Below are positions 41,999-51,037 of a stretch of 64,000 nt of DNA, in pieces. The position numbers and the translations under genes are program-made. Each line of letters starts with the position of its first letter. Position 1 is the first letter of the stretch. Below the pieces are notes generated by a model. That model saw only the letters and a list, made by a program, of their open reading frames with translations, had not been told where the DNA came from and searched no databases. The stretch comes from Alphaproteobacteria bacterium LSUCC0719. GTDB taxonomy: Bacteria > Pseudomonadota > Alphaproteobacteria > Puniceispirillales > Puniceispirillaceae. The stretch lies in the NCBI GenBank assembly GCA_040839025.1, contig JBFPJN010000005.1, positions 62,001 to 126,000 of the forward strand, given 5' to 3'.

Positions 41999-43278
41999 GC
42001 TGTGCTGCCTGTTCCCTCGATAATGCCAAGACAGGAGTCTGCCGCGAATTCGGGCCGCTGACCAGCCCGCGCCGCATAGTCACGCGCCGCCTGCGCGATC
42101 CGTGTCATCCTGTCCGAATCGTCTGTGACCTGCCTTGCCACGGCAGCCAGCGCCCCGGCATCGGCAATCTCACTGACCACACCGGCCGCGGACAATCCGG
42201 CGAATTCGGCGCGATTCTTGTAAATATGGGGCCCGGTGATGATCGGCAGCCCATATGCCGCCGGTTCAACAGGGTTGTGTCCTCCCAGCGGTTGCAGTGA
42301 CCCACCAAGAAAGACGATGTCGGCAACGCTGAAAAGACTGTCCATCTCGCCAAGCGTGTCAGCAATATAGATGCTGTCGCCGGGTGCTGCGGCCCTGCCG
42401 GTGCTTCGCTGTGCCGCGTCAAAACCGGCAGCCGCACATTGTGACGCCACCGCACCGCCGCGGTCGGGGTGTCGCGGCGCGATGATGGTAAACCAGCTGT
42501 CACCAAGCGTCGCTGCGGCGTCAATAATCGCCCCGTCCTCGCCATCATGGGTCGAGGCGGCAAGAAGGATGCGTCTGCCACCTGCCGCCTGTCCCAGCAT
42601 TGACACCAGACCTTCATCGACAGTGCCGATGGCCGGCGGCAGCTTCAGCGACCCGCCAACATGCACATTTTGCGGGTTCATGCCCAGTTTGCCGAACCTG
42701 TGCGCCTGCTCGCTATCAACTGCCAGCGCCAGTTTGACAGCGCCAAAGACGGCGCTGGCAAGTCTGCGCTGCCGTGTCCATCGGGCAAAGGCGCGGTCTG
42801 ACAATTGTGCGGAGACAAGTGCCACAGGCACGTTTGCCGCCGCTGTCCGGGTGATCAGGTTGGGCCAGAAATCGGATTCGAGGAACAGCGCCCCGCGCGG
42901 CCTTACATGGCGCAGAAAGCCGTCAACCATATCCGGATGGTCAAGCGGCTGAAACAGATGTGTCAGCCCGAGATCGGCAGGTTGTGATGCGATGCGCGCC
43001 GCAGCGGTAACGGTATTTGTCGTGACAAGAAGCGGGATATCGGGACGCCGCGCGCGAAGCGCCCGCGCCAGCGCCACCGCACCAACGCTTTCACCAACGC
43101 TGACAGCATGGATCCATATCGGTGATGGGGGAATGTCGGACCGGTGATCAAACCTGCCATACCGCTCGTCAATTCGTGCCGGATCTTCCTTGCTGGCGGC
43201 AACGCGGCGTTTCAAGATGACGGGAATCGCCGGGCGTGCCAGCCGCCACATCAGATTGTAACTTGCCGGCACGCTCAT
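41995..43278 (-). CDS. waaA: 3-deoxy-D-manno-octulosonic acid transferase
   Basis: This 427-residue GT-B enzyme has an N-terminal membrane segment, WIHAVSVGESVGAVAL, FLESDFWPNLI and the GGSLQPLGGHNPVEPAAYGLPI motif of KdtA. It transfers Kdo from CMP-Kdo to lipid IVA. The number of Kdo residues added cannot be judged. The start is coupled to the upstream DUF374 gene by ATGA and to lpxK downstream. Confidence 0.96.
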   Translation of the reverse strand: MSVPASYNLMWRLARPAIPVILKRRVAASKEDPARIDERYGRFDHRSDIPPSPIWIHAVSVGESVGAVALARALRARRPDIPLLVTTNTVTAAARIASQPADLGLTHLFQPLDHPDMVDGFLRHVRPRGALFLESDFWPNLITRTAAANVPVALVSAQLSDRAFARWTRQRRLASAVFGAVKLALAVDSEQAHRFGKLGMNPQNVHVGGSLKLPPAIGTVDEGLVSMLGQAAGGRRILLAASTHDGEDGAIIDAAATLGDSWFTIIAPRHPDRGGAVASQCAAAGFDAAQRSTGRAAAPGDSIYIADTLGEMDSLFSVADIVFLGGSLQPLGGHNPVEPAAYGLPIITGPHIYKNRAEFAGLSAAGVVSEIADAGALAAVARQVTDDSDRMTRIAQAARDYAARAGQRPEFAADSCLGIIEGTGSTA

Positions 43279-43958
43279 CTCCGACCATCCGCCGCGCCGA
43301 CCAGACGGTCCGCCGTCCGTGCCGTGTCATTCATGGCGGCTTCCAGTCTTTTCAGCTGTGCTTCCATGTTCGAGCGATCCCCGGTGGCTGGCGGCGCGAT
43401 GGGGTCGCCAACAACCAGAACGCCGCGTGACAGAGGCTTTGGAATACGCATGCCGTCCCATCCCGGCGCGCGCCAGAAACGGTCTGTTGCCCAGGCAACA
43501 GGCACAATGGGCTTGCCAGAAAGGTGTGCCAGCGCAACCGGCCCCATCGCGGCGCGTCGGGCCGGGCCGCGCGGACCGTCCGGGGTGATGGTGGTGATGC
43601 CGCCCCGGTCAAGAACGCGTTTCAGCCCGCGAAGCCCTGACAGCGCGTTGCGGTTCGAGCTTCCCCAGACCGTTCTGACACCGAGATGATTGACCGTATG
43701 CGCCAGCATCCGGCCGTCCGGGTGCGGTGATTGCAGCGCTGTCATGGGGTGACGTCGTGGCCAAAGCCAAGGCATCGACAGGATATGCTCATGCCAGAAG
43801 ACGAGGATGAATCCGTCATGATCCGCCAGCAGGCTGCGCAGGCCGTCAGGATTGTCAGTTCGCCAGCGTACCGTTGCCATCAGTGCAGCAACAATCAACG
43901 CAGCTATCCAGCTGAGGCAGAACAGGCCGATCTTGGTTCTTATCAAGCGCTTCAGCAT
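43275..43958 (-). CDS. DUF374 lysophospholipid acyltransferase-like protein
   Basis: This protein of about 227 residues has one membrane helix (IGLFCLSWIAALIVAALMATV), then FWHEHILSMPWLWPRR, QSPHPDGRML, GSSNRNALSGLRGLKR, the signature TPDGPRGPARRA and IVPVAWATDRFWR. This DUF374 family sits in lipid A clusters of alphaproteobacteria. It resembles glycerolipid acyltransferases, but its biochemical role is not settled. The start is uncertain: ATG 43958 fits family proteins, while ATG 44018 would add 20 residues. First gene of the waaA-lpxK-lpxL unit. Confidence 0.85.
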   Translation of the reverse strand: MLKRLIRTKIGLFCLSWIAALIVAALMATVRWRTDNPDGLRSLLADHDGFILVFWHEHILSMPWLWPRRHPMTALQSPHPDGRMLAHTVNHLGVRTVWGSSNRNALSGLRGLKRVLDRGGITTITPDGPRGPARRAAMGPVALAHLSGKPIVPVAWATDRFWRAPGWDGMRIPKPLSRGVLVVGDPIAPPATGDRSNMEAQLKRLEAAMNDTARTADRLVGAADGRR

Positions 43959-44197
43959 AACGGGTCGGGCTGGTCCGGAAACAAAAGCCGCCGGCGGGGT
44001 GAATAAAATGCATGTCATGGGTCCAGTTCCAGATTCCGTATCGCTTTGGCTCGGTGACGATAACGGGTACCTGAACTGATTACGGTTTCCCCAAGCCAGC
44101 CTTGCGGTTATAACCGGCGAGCCGGTGGCCGTCCAGCTGACAGGGGCGGCCGATTGCACATCACCCGCCTTTGCGATCCGACAAGGGGCCTCTGATC

Positions 44198-45280
44198 ATG
44201 GCGTTGCAGCGCGACCTAATGGCAAATAGTGGCGGTGTGCGCCCGCGTCTGCTTGTGGTGCAGCCGCTTGTCGGTATTGGTGACATGGTCTGGCACAAAC
44301 CCTGGATCGATCATCTTGCGGCGCATTTCGATGTCATCCTTGCCTGCAAGCCGACGGCAAAGGCACCAGTCCTGTTCGCCGGAACCGAGGGCATTGTCGA
44401 ATGGCTGTCGATCGAACGCTCGCTGCGCGGCCGCAAGGGACGGCATGATGGTCCTGCAGGGTTGTTGCGGCTTGCGGCGGCCTTTCGGCGCAGCCAGGCT
44501 GAGCATGTTCTGATACTGCATCACAGCGCCACCTATGCGATGGCGGCCCGGCTGGCCGGCATCCGGAATCGCTGGGGTTATGGCATTGGCGGCAGCCGGC
44601 GGTGGCTGAATCGCGGTGACTTCCTTGACCGTGAGGCGCGTTACGAGCATCCGACCCGCAAGCTTGCCAGATTCGCGGAGATGAACGGGTTCGGGCTGGC
44701 CAGCCCGGAATGGCGCATGCCGCCGACGGCCACCGCACAGCAGGCCGCCGACCTCTGGTGCGATCAGGTCGGCATCCCGGCCTTTGGTGTCCCTTCTGAA
44801 GGGCTTCGCGACATGGTGGTGATGGGAATTGGCGCGATGGATGAAGAGCGCAAATGGCCTTCATCCCATTTTGCGGAATTGGCAGCACGGATAAAGGATG
44901 TTGCGCCATCCCTGCGGATTGTCGTGATGGGTGCGCCTTCGGAACAGCCGATCATCGATACGATACGCACCGATCCGGCGGCACCCGGCGATCTGATCGC
45001 AAATACGGCACCGCTCGACGAGGCCATTGCCCTGATCAATGCGGCGCGGCTGTTTGTCGGCAATGATTCCAGCCTGCTGAACCTTGCCGCTGCCTGTGGT
45101 CGGCCGGCGGCAGGTATTTTTGCGCAATCCCGACCGTTGGACTATAGTGATGTGATTATACCGATTGCCGAACCGGATGGCCGCTTTGGTGAGCCGGGGG
45201 CCATTGCCCGCATCACGGCAGCACAGGCATTTGATGTTGTTGCCGCGGTGCTGGCCAGCCAGTCGGTGGCGAAGACATGA
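44198..45280 (+). CDS. Glycosyltransferase family 9 (heptosyltransferase-like)
   Basis: This protein of about 360 residues has a GT-B fold with N-terminal LLVVQPLVGIGDMVWHKPWIDHL, a DMVVMGIGAMDEERKWPSSHFAELAARI substrate-binding region and C-terminal VGNDSSLLNLAAACGRPAAG, typical of GT9. These enzymes add heptose to the LPS inner core from ADP-heptose; the exact sugar is inferred. The start is ATG 44198 with AAGGGG upstream, rather than the TTG at 44171. It is divergent from the DUF374-waaA run and followed by an MsbA-like exporter. Confidence 0.85.
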   Translation: MALQRDLMANSGGVRPRLLVVQPLVGIGDMVWHKPWIDHLAAHFDVILACKPTAKAPVLFAGTEGIVEWLSIERSLRGRKGRHDGPAGLLRLAAAFRRSQAEHVLILHHSATYAMAARLAGIRNRWGYGIGGSRRWLNRGDFLDREARYEHPTRKLARFAEMNGFGLASPEWRMPPTATAQQAADLWCDQVGIPAFGVPSEGLRDMVVMGIGAMDEERKWPSSHFAELAARIKDVAPSLRIVVMGAPSEQPIIDTIRTDPAAPGDLIANTAPLDEAIALINAARLFVGNDSSLLNLAAACGRPAAGIFAQSRPLDYSDVIIPIAEPDGRFGEPGAIARITAAQAFDVVAAVLASQSVAKT

Positions 45281-45341
45281 TGTTGAACCTGACGGCGCAT
45301 GGCAGATCGGGGTCACCGCAGGGCAGAACAGGATTGCTTTC

Positions 45342-47144
45342 TTGACCACGACTTCGACTCCCGATCCGCAGACGAATATGCCGAACCATGATGCGCCGGA
45401 CAGCCGCGCCATTCTGCTGCGGTTGTGGCGCGGGTGGGTGCGACCCTATCTTGGACGTCTGCTGGTCGCCTTCGCGCTGATGGCGGTTGTCGCGGGTTCC
45501 GCCTCGGCCTATCCGCTTCTGACACGGTATATTTTCAATGCTCTGGCCGATGGACGCGCGGCCGAGGTGATCTGGCTGGCGCCGCCCGCCATCATTGTGC
45601 TGGCACTGGTCAAGGGGCTGGCATTGTTTGCCCAGACCGTGCAGGTGAATGCGCTGGCGCTGCGGGTGACGACCGATCTGCAAAAGGACATGGCGCGGAC
45701 GCTGATCGATGCCGATCTGGCGGTGCTGTCACGCGAACCGGCAGGCGCCTTCATGTCGCGGATCATGAATGACCTGAATCTGGTTCGCGAGGCCGCGGTG
45801 CGGCTTGCCAACAATCTGGTGCGTGACCTGCTGACGATCATCGTGCTGATCGGGGCGATGCTGTGGCTCGACTGGCTGATGGCCATCATCGTTCTGCTGG
45901 TCTATCCGCTGGCGATGCAGCCCATCATCCGCATTGGGGCGCGGCAGCGACGCGCTTCCGGCAATCTGCAGGAACATATGGAGGATGTGACCTCGCTCCT
46001 TGCAGAAACATTGCAGGGTGCGCGGATGATCAAGGCCTATCAGCGTGAAGCGGCAGAAATCGCGCGGACGAAATCGGCCTTTGACGGCCTGTATGAACGG
46101 CTTGTCGGGCTGCTTACCGGCCGTGCCAAGATCGACCCGATACTCGAGGTGGTTGGCGGTGTGGCGGTCGGCGGCGTCGTCGCGCTGGCTGGCTGGCGGG
46201 TTGCCAATGGTCTGCTTCAGGTTGGCGATGTCATCGCTTTTATCACCACCCTGATCCTTCTTGTACAGCCGGTGCGCGGGCTTGGCACGCTGAACGCCGT
46301 GACCCAGGAGGCGCTTGCCGCTGCGGAACGTGTGCTGTCATTGCTTGATCGGCCACGGCTTGTTGCCGACCGGCCCGGTGCCACCGACCTTGGCAAGGTG
46401 GCGGGCACGATCAGCTTTGATGCTGTCAGCTTTGCCTACGACACCGCATCTCAGGAAGCGCCGCCGGCGCTTCGCGATGTCAGTTTCACCGCTCGTCGTG
46501 GCGAGACCGTGGCGCTCGTCGGGCCGAGTGGCGCTGGCAAAAGTTCGGTGATCAATCTGTTGCCGCGCTTTTTTGACCTTACCGGTGGCGCGATCATGAT
46601 CGACGGCACCGATATCGCCGGGGTGACACTGGACAGCCTGCGCCGGAACATATCTCTGGTCAGTCAGGATGCGGTGCTGTTCGATGACACGATCGCCGCC
46701 AATATCGGTTTTGGCCGCACCGACGCGCGGCGCCAGGACATTGAAGAGGCGGCAAAGGCGGCAGCCGCGCATGACTTCATCATGGCGCTGGATCATGGTT
46801 ATGACACTCAGGTCGGTGCGATGGGCAACCGCCTGTCCGGGGGGCAGCGACAGCGCATCTCGATTGCCAGGGCCATGCTCAAGGATGCGCCGATCCTGCT
46901 TCTTGATGAAGCCACAGCGGCACTGGATGCGGCATCGGAACAACAGGTTCAGGCGGCGCTGCTGCGTCTGCAATCCGGCAGAACAACGCTTGTCGTCGCC
47001 CACCGGCTGTCAACAATTCGCGATGCCGACATGATACTGGTGATGGAAGACGGTGGCATCGTCGAGCGGGGCACGCATGATGCGTTGCTGGCGGCTGATG
47101 GTCTGTATGCGCGGTTGTGCCGCCTGCAATCACTGGGCGGCTAG
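45342..47144 (+). CDS. msbA: Lipid A/phospholipid-type ABC exporter, MsbA-like
   Basis: This half-transporter of about 600 residues has six membrane helices (about 35-330) and an ATPase with Walker A GPSGAGKSS, signature LSGGQRQRIS, Walker B ILLLDEATAALD and VAHRLSTIRDAD. Position among lipid A genes supports lipid A-core flipping, but sequence alone does not separate it from other lipid or drug exporters. The start is probably TTG 45342 (AGGA 8 nt upstream); ATG 45378 is possible. The open frame from 45165 overlaps the GT9 gene and is not real coding. Confidence 0.88.
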   Translation: MTTTSTPDPQTNMPNHDAPDSRAILLRLWRGWVRPYLGRLLVAFALMAVVAGSASAYPLLTRYIFNALADGRAAEVIWLAPPAIIVLALVKGLALFAQTVQVNALALRVTTDLQKDMARTLIDADLAVLSREPAGAFMSRIMNDLNLVREAAVRLANNLVRDLLTIIVLIGAMLWLDWLMAIIVLLVYPLAMQPIIRIGARQRRASGNLQEHMEDVTSLLAETLQGARMIKAYQREAAEIARTKSAFDGLYERLVGLLTGRAKIDPILEVVGGVAVGGVVALAGWRVANGLLQVGDVIAFITTLILLVQPVRGLGTLNAVTQEALAAAERVLSLLDRPRLVADRPGATDLGKVAGTISFDAVSFAYDTASQEAPPALRDVSFTARRGETVALVGPSGAGKSSVINLLPRFFDLTGGAIMIDGTDIAGVTLDSLRRNISLVSQDAVLFDDTIAANIGFGRTDARRQDIEEAAKAAAAHDFIMALDHGYDTQVGAMGNRLSGGQRQRISIARAMLKDAPILLLDEATAALDAASEQQVQAALLRLQSGRTTLVVAHRLSTIRDADMILVMEDGGIVERGTHDALLAADGLYARLCRLQSLGG

Positions 47145-47159
47145 GCAGCTGGTTCAGGC

Positions 47160-47819
47160 CTATTCGCGGCGCAGGATGCTGTCGGTCAGGCGAACGGCCC
47201 ATCCCCTGGCCTGGAAATTCCTTGTCACCTCTTCGGGGTCGTAGATATTGTCGACCCAGTCAAAGAACGCCATCCCCTGATCTTCATACGGCGCATAGGC
47301 CGCCAGGAACGCATCCAGAAGGCCTGTCTTGGCCTGTTTCACATGGCCATATTTCCAGGCAAGCTGTGCCGCCGCCTCGCGGACTGGCCTGTGTTCGACA
47401 ATCAGAAGATACAGCGCCGACATCAGGCCGGCACGGTCGGCCCCGGACTTGCAATGCATCAGCGCCGGAAGCTGTGCTTCGGCAAAAAGTTGGCGCGCCG
47501 CGTGAAGCATCGCCTTGTCGGGCGCGGCGCGGGATCGCGCGGTGAAATCCAGCAGCGTGATGCCGGCCGCCTTGCAGGCCTCGGCCTCAAGCTGCCAGCC
47601 GCCGTCACTTCGCGGGCCGCGCAGATTGATCACTGTCCTGATGCCGCTGGCGGCGGCGGCGTGGATCCGCGATGGTCCCGGCTGGTTCGATCGCCACATG
47701 CCGGGCGCGACGAGGTGATGATTGTGCCACCAGATCCGCAGAAAGCCGTGATCCTTGAAGATCAGTTCCATCCAGTCACGCATCCCGCGACGCGCGCCGG
47801 GTGGGGCGGCAAAACTCAT
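47160..47819 (-). CDS. Tyrosine/dual-specificity phosphatase family protein
   Basis: This 219-residue protein has a cysteine-phosphatase loop HCKSGADRAG (Cys-x5-Arg), preceded by a WxSNQP-type entry (GMWRSNQPGPSRIHAAAASGIRTVINLRGP) like bacterial tyrosine phosphatases. No signal peptide is seen. It could act on phosphotyrosine or on a phosphate ester of a lipid or sugar; the LPS neighbourhood hints at the latter. The start overlaps the pmbA stop as ATGA, so it is translated with pmbA. It converges on msbA. Confidence 0.8.
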   Translation of the reverse strand: MSFAAPPGARRGMRDWMELIFKDHGFLRIWWHNHHLVAPGMWRSNQPGPSRIHAAAASGIRTVINLRGPRSDGGWQLEAEACKAAGITLLDFTARSRAAPDKAMLHAARQLFAEAQLPALMHCKSGADRAGLMSALYLLIVEHRPVREAAAQLAWKYGHVKQAKTGLLDAFLAAYAPYEDQGMAFFDWVDNIYDPEEVTRNFQARGWAVRLTDSILRRE

Positions 47820-49153
47820 GATCCGGCCACCATCATGCCCTCGACCCGCAATGACGGCGCGGCGGTGCCACGCCGCATATCGATATCATCGGCACGGGTG
47901 ATGGCCATGAACATGTCCTTCAGATTGCCGGCGATCGTGGCCTCGGCGACCGGATAGGTAACCTTGCCATTGCTGATCCAGAAACCGCCGGCACCGCGGC
48001 TGTAGTCACCGGTGATCATGTCGACAGAGCTTCCCATCATCTCGGTGACAAGGAACCCGTCCGTGATGTCGGCGATCAGCTCGTCAAAACTCATATCACC
48101 GTTTTCCAGATAGAAATTGCTGCTTCCCGGTGCCGGTGCGCTTCCCATGCCGCGCGCCGCCTGGCCTGTGGGTGTCAGGCCAAGCTTGGTTGCCGAGGCG
48201 ATATCGAGAAACCAGCTTTTCAGCATGCCGTCCTCGACCATGGCGCGGCGGCTGACAGGCAGGCCTTCACCATCGAACAGCCGGCTCGACATGCCGCGTG
48301 GGCGCAGCGGGTCATCAATGAAGGTCAGGCCGGCGCTGGTGACCTGTGTATCCATGCTGTCTTTGAGAAAACTTGTGCCGCGGGCAATCGCCGCGCCGTT
48401 AATGGCGCTGGCAAGCGTGCCGACAAGCGATCCGGCAACCCGCTGGTGATAGACCACGGGGAATTGCCCTGTCTGTGGTTTGCGGGGGCCAAGCCGGGCC
48501 AGTGTCCGGCTGGCGGCGCTGGCGCCAACCTCTTCGGGGGCGTCCAGATCCTCGCCGAACACGGCCGCCGTGTAGTCATAGTCGCGTTCCATCGCACCGT
48601 CTTTTTCCGCGATCACGACCGCCGAAATGCCTTGTGACGAGCGACGATAATCGGCGGCAAACCCGTTTGTGGTCGCAATCATGACATGCGTCACGCCGTG
48701 GCTTGCCGAGCCCCCTTCGGAATTGGTGATGCCGTCAACCGCGAGGGCCGTTGCCTCGGCCGTCGTGGCGGTCTCGGTCAGATGCGCAACCGAAGGTATG
48801 TCCGGGTCATAGATGTCGATCTGTGGGATCTCGGTGGCGATCTCATCTGCGGTGGCAAGTCTGACATAGGGGTCTTCGGGGGCCACTTTTGCCATCGCGA
48901 CGGCGCGCGCCGCCAGCGTACGGATGCTCTCGCTGTCAAGCTGGCTTGTCGAAACCGACGCATTGCGCTGGCCGACAAAGACCCGCAGGGCGGCGTTTAC
49001 CTCCTCGGATCTCTCGCTTGATTCGACCTTGCCAAGTCGGACGGAAACCGAGGTGCCCTCGCTGCGGGCCACTCCGGCGTCGGCTCCATCGGCGCCGGCA
49101 GCTCGCGCGGCGTCGAGGAGTTCGGAAATCAGATGTTCATCAACAGTGCTCAT
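47816..49153 (-). CDS. pmbA: TldD/PmbA-family protease subunit (TldE)
   Basis: This 445-residue protein belongs to the TldD/PmbA family. It lacks the HExxxH motif seen in TldD but has the family C-terminal core (PRGMSSRLFDGEGLPVSR, AARGMGSAPAPGSSNFYLENG, TEMMGSSVDMITGDYSRGAGGFWI). It forms a heterodimer with TldD; the complex cleaves unstructured or modified peptides. The partner tldD is at 55638-57077. The start at 49153 has GGAAG upstream; the longer open frame is not supported. It is divergent from argC. Confidence 0.93.
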   Translation of the reverse strand: MSTVDEHLISELLDAARAAGADGADAGVARSEGTSVSVRLGKVESSERSEEVNAALRVFVGQRNASVSTSQLDSESIRTLAARAVAMAKVAPEDPYVRLATADEIATEIPQIDIYDPDIPSVAHLTETATTAEATALAVDGITNSEGGSASHGVTHVMIATTNGFAADYRRSSQGISAVVIAEKDGAMERDYDYTAAVFGEDLDAPEEVGASAASRTLARLGPRKPQTGQFPVVYHQRVAGSLVGTLASAINGAAIARGTSFLKDSMDTQVTSAGLTFIDDPLRPRGMSSRLFDGEGLPVSRRAMVEDGMLKSWFLDIASATKLGLTPTGQAARGMGSAPAPGSSNFYLENGDMSFDELIADITDGFLVTEMMGSSVDMITGDYSRGAGGFWISNGKVTYPVAEATIAGNLKDMFMAITRADDIDMRRGTAAPSLRVEGMMVAGS

Positions 49154-49207
49154 AACGCTTCCCAGATATAGGGTGAAGGGCGGCGTTTCAACCACCGGGC
49201 CGTCCCA

Positions 49208-49231
49208 ATAATCATCCTTATAACCATCCTT
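49208..49231. repeat. Tandem duplication, 2 x 12 bp, between pmbA and argC
   Basis: ATAATCATCCTT is followed by ATAACCATCCTT (one mismatch) in the divergent promoter region of pmbA and argC. Confidence 0.65.
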
Positions 49232-49264
49232 GCATGGGGCGGCCATTCTGTTTATGAAATCGCG

Positions 49265-50212
49265 ATGACCTATCGCATTTTCATCGATGGCGGGGCCGGT
49301 ACAACCGGCCTGCAGGTGCATGACAGGCTGCTGGCGCATCCGCTGGTAGACCCCGTCCTGCTTGATGACGCGCGGCGCAAGGATGCGGCGGCGCGGCGTG
49401 CGATGATGGGTGACTGCGACCTGACGATCCTCTGCCTGCCTGACGAGTCGGCGCGGGAATCGGCGGTGATGGCTGCTGAAGCGGGCGCACGGGTGATCGA
49501 CGCGTCCTCGGCCCACCGGACTGCCGATGGCTGGGCCTATGGGTTTCCCGAACTTGCAGATGACGTCCGCGACCACATCGCCACCGCGCGCCAGATCAGC
49601 AACCCCGGTTGCTATCCGACCGGATTTCTGGCGCTTGTCAGACCGCTTGTCGATGCCGGCCTGCTGTCGGCAGACGCAAAGCTCGCCGCGCCGGCCGTGT
49701 CCGGCTACAGCGGCGGTGGCAAGGGGATGATTGCCCGCCATGAAAATGGCGATCTGCCGCCTCACGGTGCCTATGGGCTGGCGCTGGCGCACAAGCATCT
49801 TCCCGAAATGACGCGCTATGCCGGGCTGAAAACGCCGCCGATCTTCATGCCATCGGTTGGGTCCTTCTATGCCGGCATGCTGGTGCATCTGCCGCTGCAT
49901 GCAGCGCAGCTTTCGAAATCCGTGTCACCGGCCGACCTCCATGATGTTCTGGCAGCACATTATGAAGGTACGCAGTTTTTGCGTATGGGTGCGGCGCGTG
50001 CAGTTGATCCGGAAACGGCCGCTCTGATGCTTGATGCGTCCGCGCTTGCCGGCAGTGACTATCTGGAGATGTTCGTCTTTGCCAATGCCGATGCCAGCCA
50101 GTTCTGGCTGACGGCGCGGCTTGACAATCTTGGCAAGGGGGCGTCCGGCGCGGCGGTGCAGAACATGAACATCGCCCTCGGGTTTGACGAAGCCACCGGC
50201 CTGACACTTTGA
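49265..50212 (+). CDS. argC: N-acetyl-gamma-glutamyl-phosphate reductase, short (type 2) form
   Basis: This 315-residue NADP-dependent enzyme has IFIDGGAGTTGLQVHDRL as the nucleotide-binding motif and NPGCYPTG with the catalytic Cys. A HENGDLPPHGAYGLALAHKHLPEM region is the feature of the type 2 ArgC. It catalyses the third step of arginine synthesis. It stands alone rather than with other arg genes, which is usual in alphaproteobacteria. Confidence 0.95.
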   Translation: MTYRIFIDGGAGTTGLQVHDRLLAHPLVDPVLLDDARRKDAAARRAMMGDCDLTILCLPDESARESAVMAAEAGARVIDASSAHRTADGWAYGFPELADDVRDHIATARQISNPGCYPTGFLALVRPLVDAGLLSADAKLAAPAVSGYSGGGKGMIARHENGDLPPHGAYGLALAHKHLPEMTRYAGLKTPPIFMPSVGSFYAGMLVHLPLHAAQLSKSVSPADLHDVLAAHYEGTQFLRMGAARAVDPETAALMLDASALAGSDYLEMFVFANADASQFWLTARLDNLGKGASGAAVQNMNIALGFDEATGLTL

Positions 50213-50221
50213 CCGGGCATC

Positions 50222-51034
50222 ATGACAGCGCCACTTGATGATGCCTATCTTGCCGCGCAGTCCGACACACAGCGCGCCACCGACTATCCCTATGCCGCGC
50301 CGGATGGCGCGTTTGTGCTGAATGCCGGCCGTCTGGTGACGCTGGATGATCCACAGATTCTTGCCGGTCGTACCGCGGTGCTGTCGGTCGGGTCGAACCG
50401 GGCTCCGGTGCAGCTTCTTCGCAAGTTTGGTGACGGGGCCATTGTGCCGGTCACGCCCGCCATCCTCCATGATTGTGACATTGTCCATGCTGCGACGGTC
50501 AGCTATTACGGCGCGGTGTCCTGCACTGCCTATCCCTCGCGCGGCACCGATGTCATGTTGAATGTGGCCTGGCTCGATGACGCGCAGCTGGCGATCATGC
50601 ACCGTACCGAAGCGGTTGGTGTTGCCTATGACTATGTCCGGATGCTGACCGGTACGGTGACCCATCTGCAGGTGCCGGATGCCGGTGGAGATATTGTTGC
50701 CGCGGCGCAGCCGGTATTCGGCTACTGCGCGCGCAACGGCGTTCTGGATCTTGGTGCCGGCCAGCCGGCAGGGCTCAGCCGCATTCCCGCCCGCAACCGC
50801 CAGTTTCCGACATTGGCACAGGACAGGGCGGCGGCCCTGATTCAGGCCTATGTTGCCGGCATCGACCCGGCGCTTGGTCTTGGTACGGACCGTGACAGCT
50901 TCATCACAAGGGTAACAGGTGACAAGGCGTGTCGTCAGGCGGTGAACAGGCTGCTTGCCGGGCGGGCCATGAATGCCGACGGTCCCTGGAAGATGCAGAT
51001 TGTCGAGGCTGACGAAATCGGCGCGTTTCTCTAG
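50222..51034 (+). CDS. Hypothetical protein (270 aa)
   Basis: I do not recognise a named family. It encodes 270 soluble residues with no signal peptide or membrane segment. One notable segment is AVLSVGSNRAPVQLLRKFG, resembling the YGSN/GSN phosphate-site loop seen in gamma-glutamylcyclotransferase-like folds. SYYGAVSCTAYPSRGTDVML and WLDDAQLAIMHRTEAVGVAYDYVRM follow. The second half includes DRAAALIQAYVAGIDPALGLGTDRDSFI. It starts 9 nt after argC and is probably co-transcribed. It converges on ubiA. A cyclotransferase-like function is speculation. Confidence 0.75.
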   Translation: MTAPLDDAYLAAQSDTQRATDYPYAAPDGAFVLNAGRLVTLDDPQILAGRTAVLSVGSNRAPVQLLRKFGDGAIVPVTPAILHDCDIVHAATVSYYGAVSCTAYPSRGTDVMLNVAWLDDAQLAIMHRTEAVGVAYDYVRMLTGTVTHLQVPDAGGDIVAAAQPVFGYCARNGVLDLGAGQPAGLSRIPARNRQFPTLAQDRAAALIQAYVAGIDPALGLGTDRDSFITRVTGDKACRQAVNRLLAGRAMNADGPWKMQIVEADEIGAFL

Positions 51035-51037
51035 CTG

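Noticed and set aside
45165-45341. N-terminal extension of the MsbA-like gene
   Set aside because: It overlaps the GT9 gene in another frame and lacks transporter-like sequence.
49154-49900. Long N-terminal extension of pmbA
   Set aside because: It runs antisense through argC, and the residues do not resemble a protein; the family start is at 49153.
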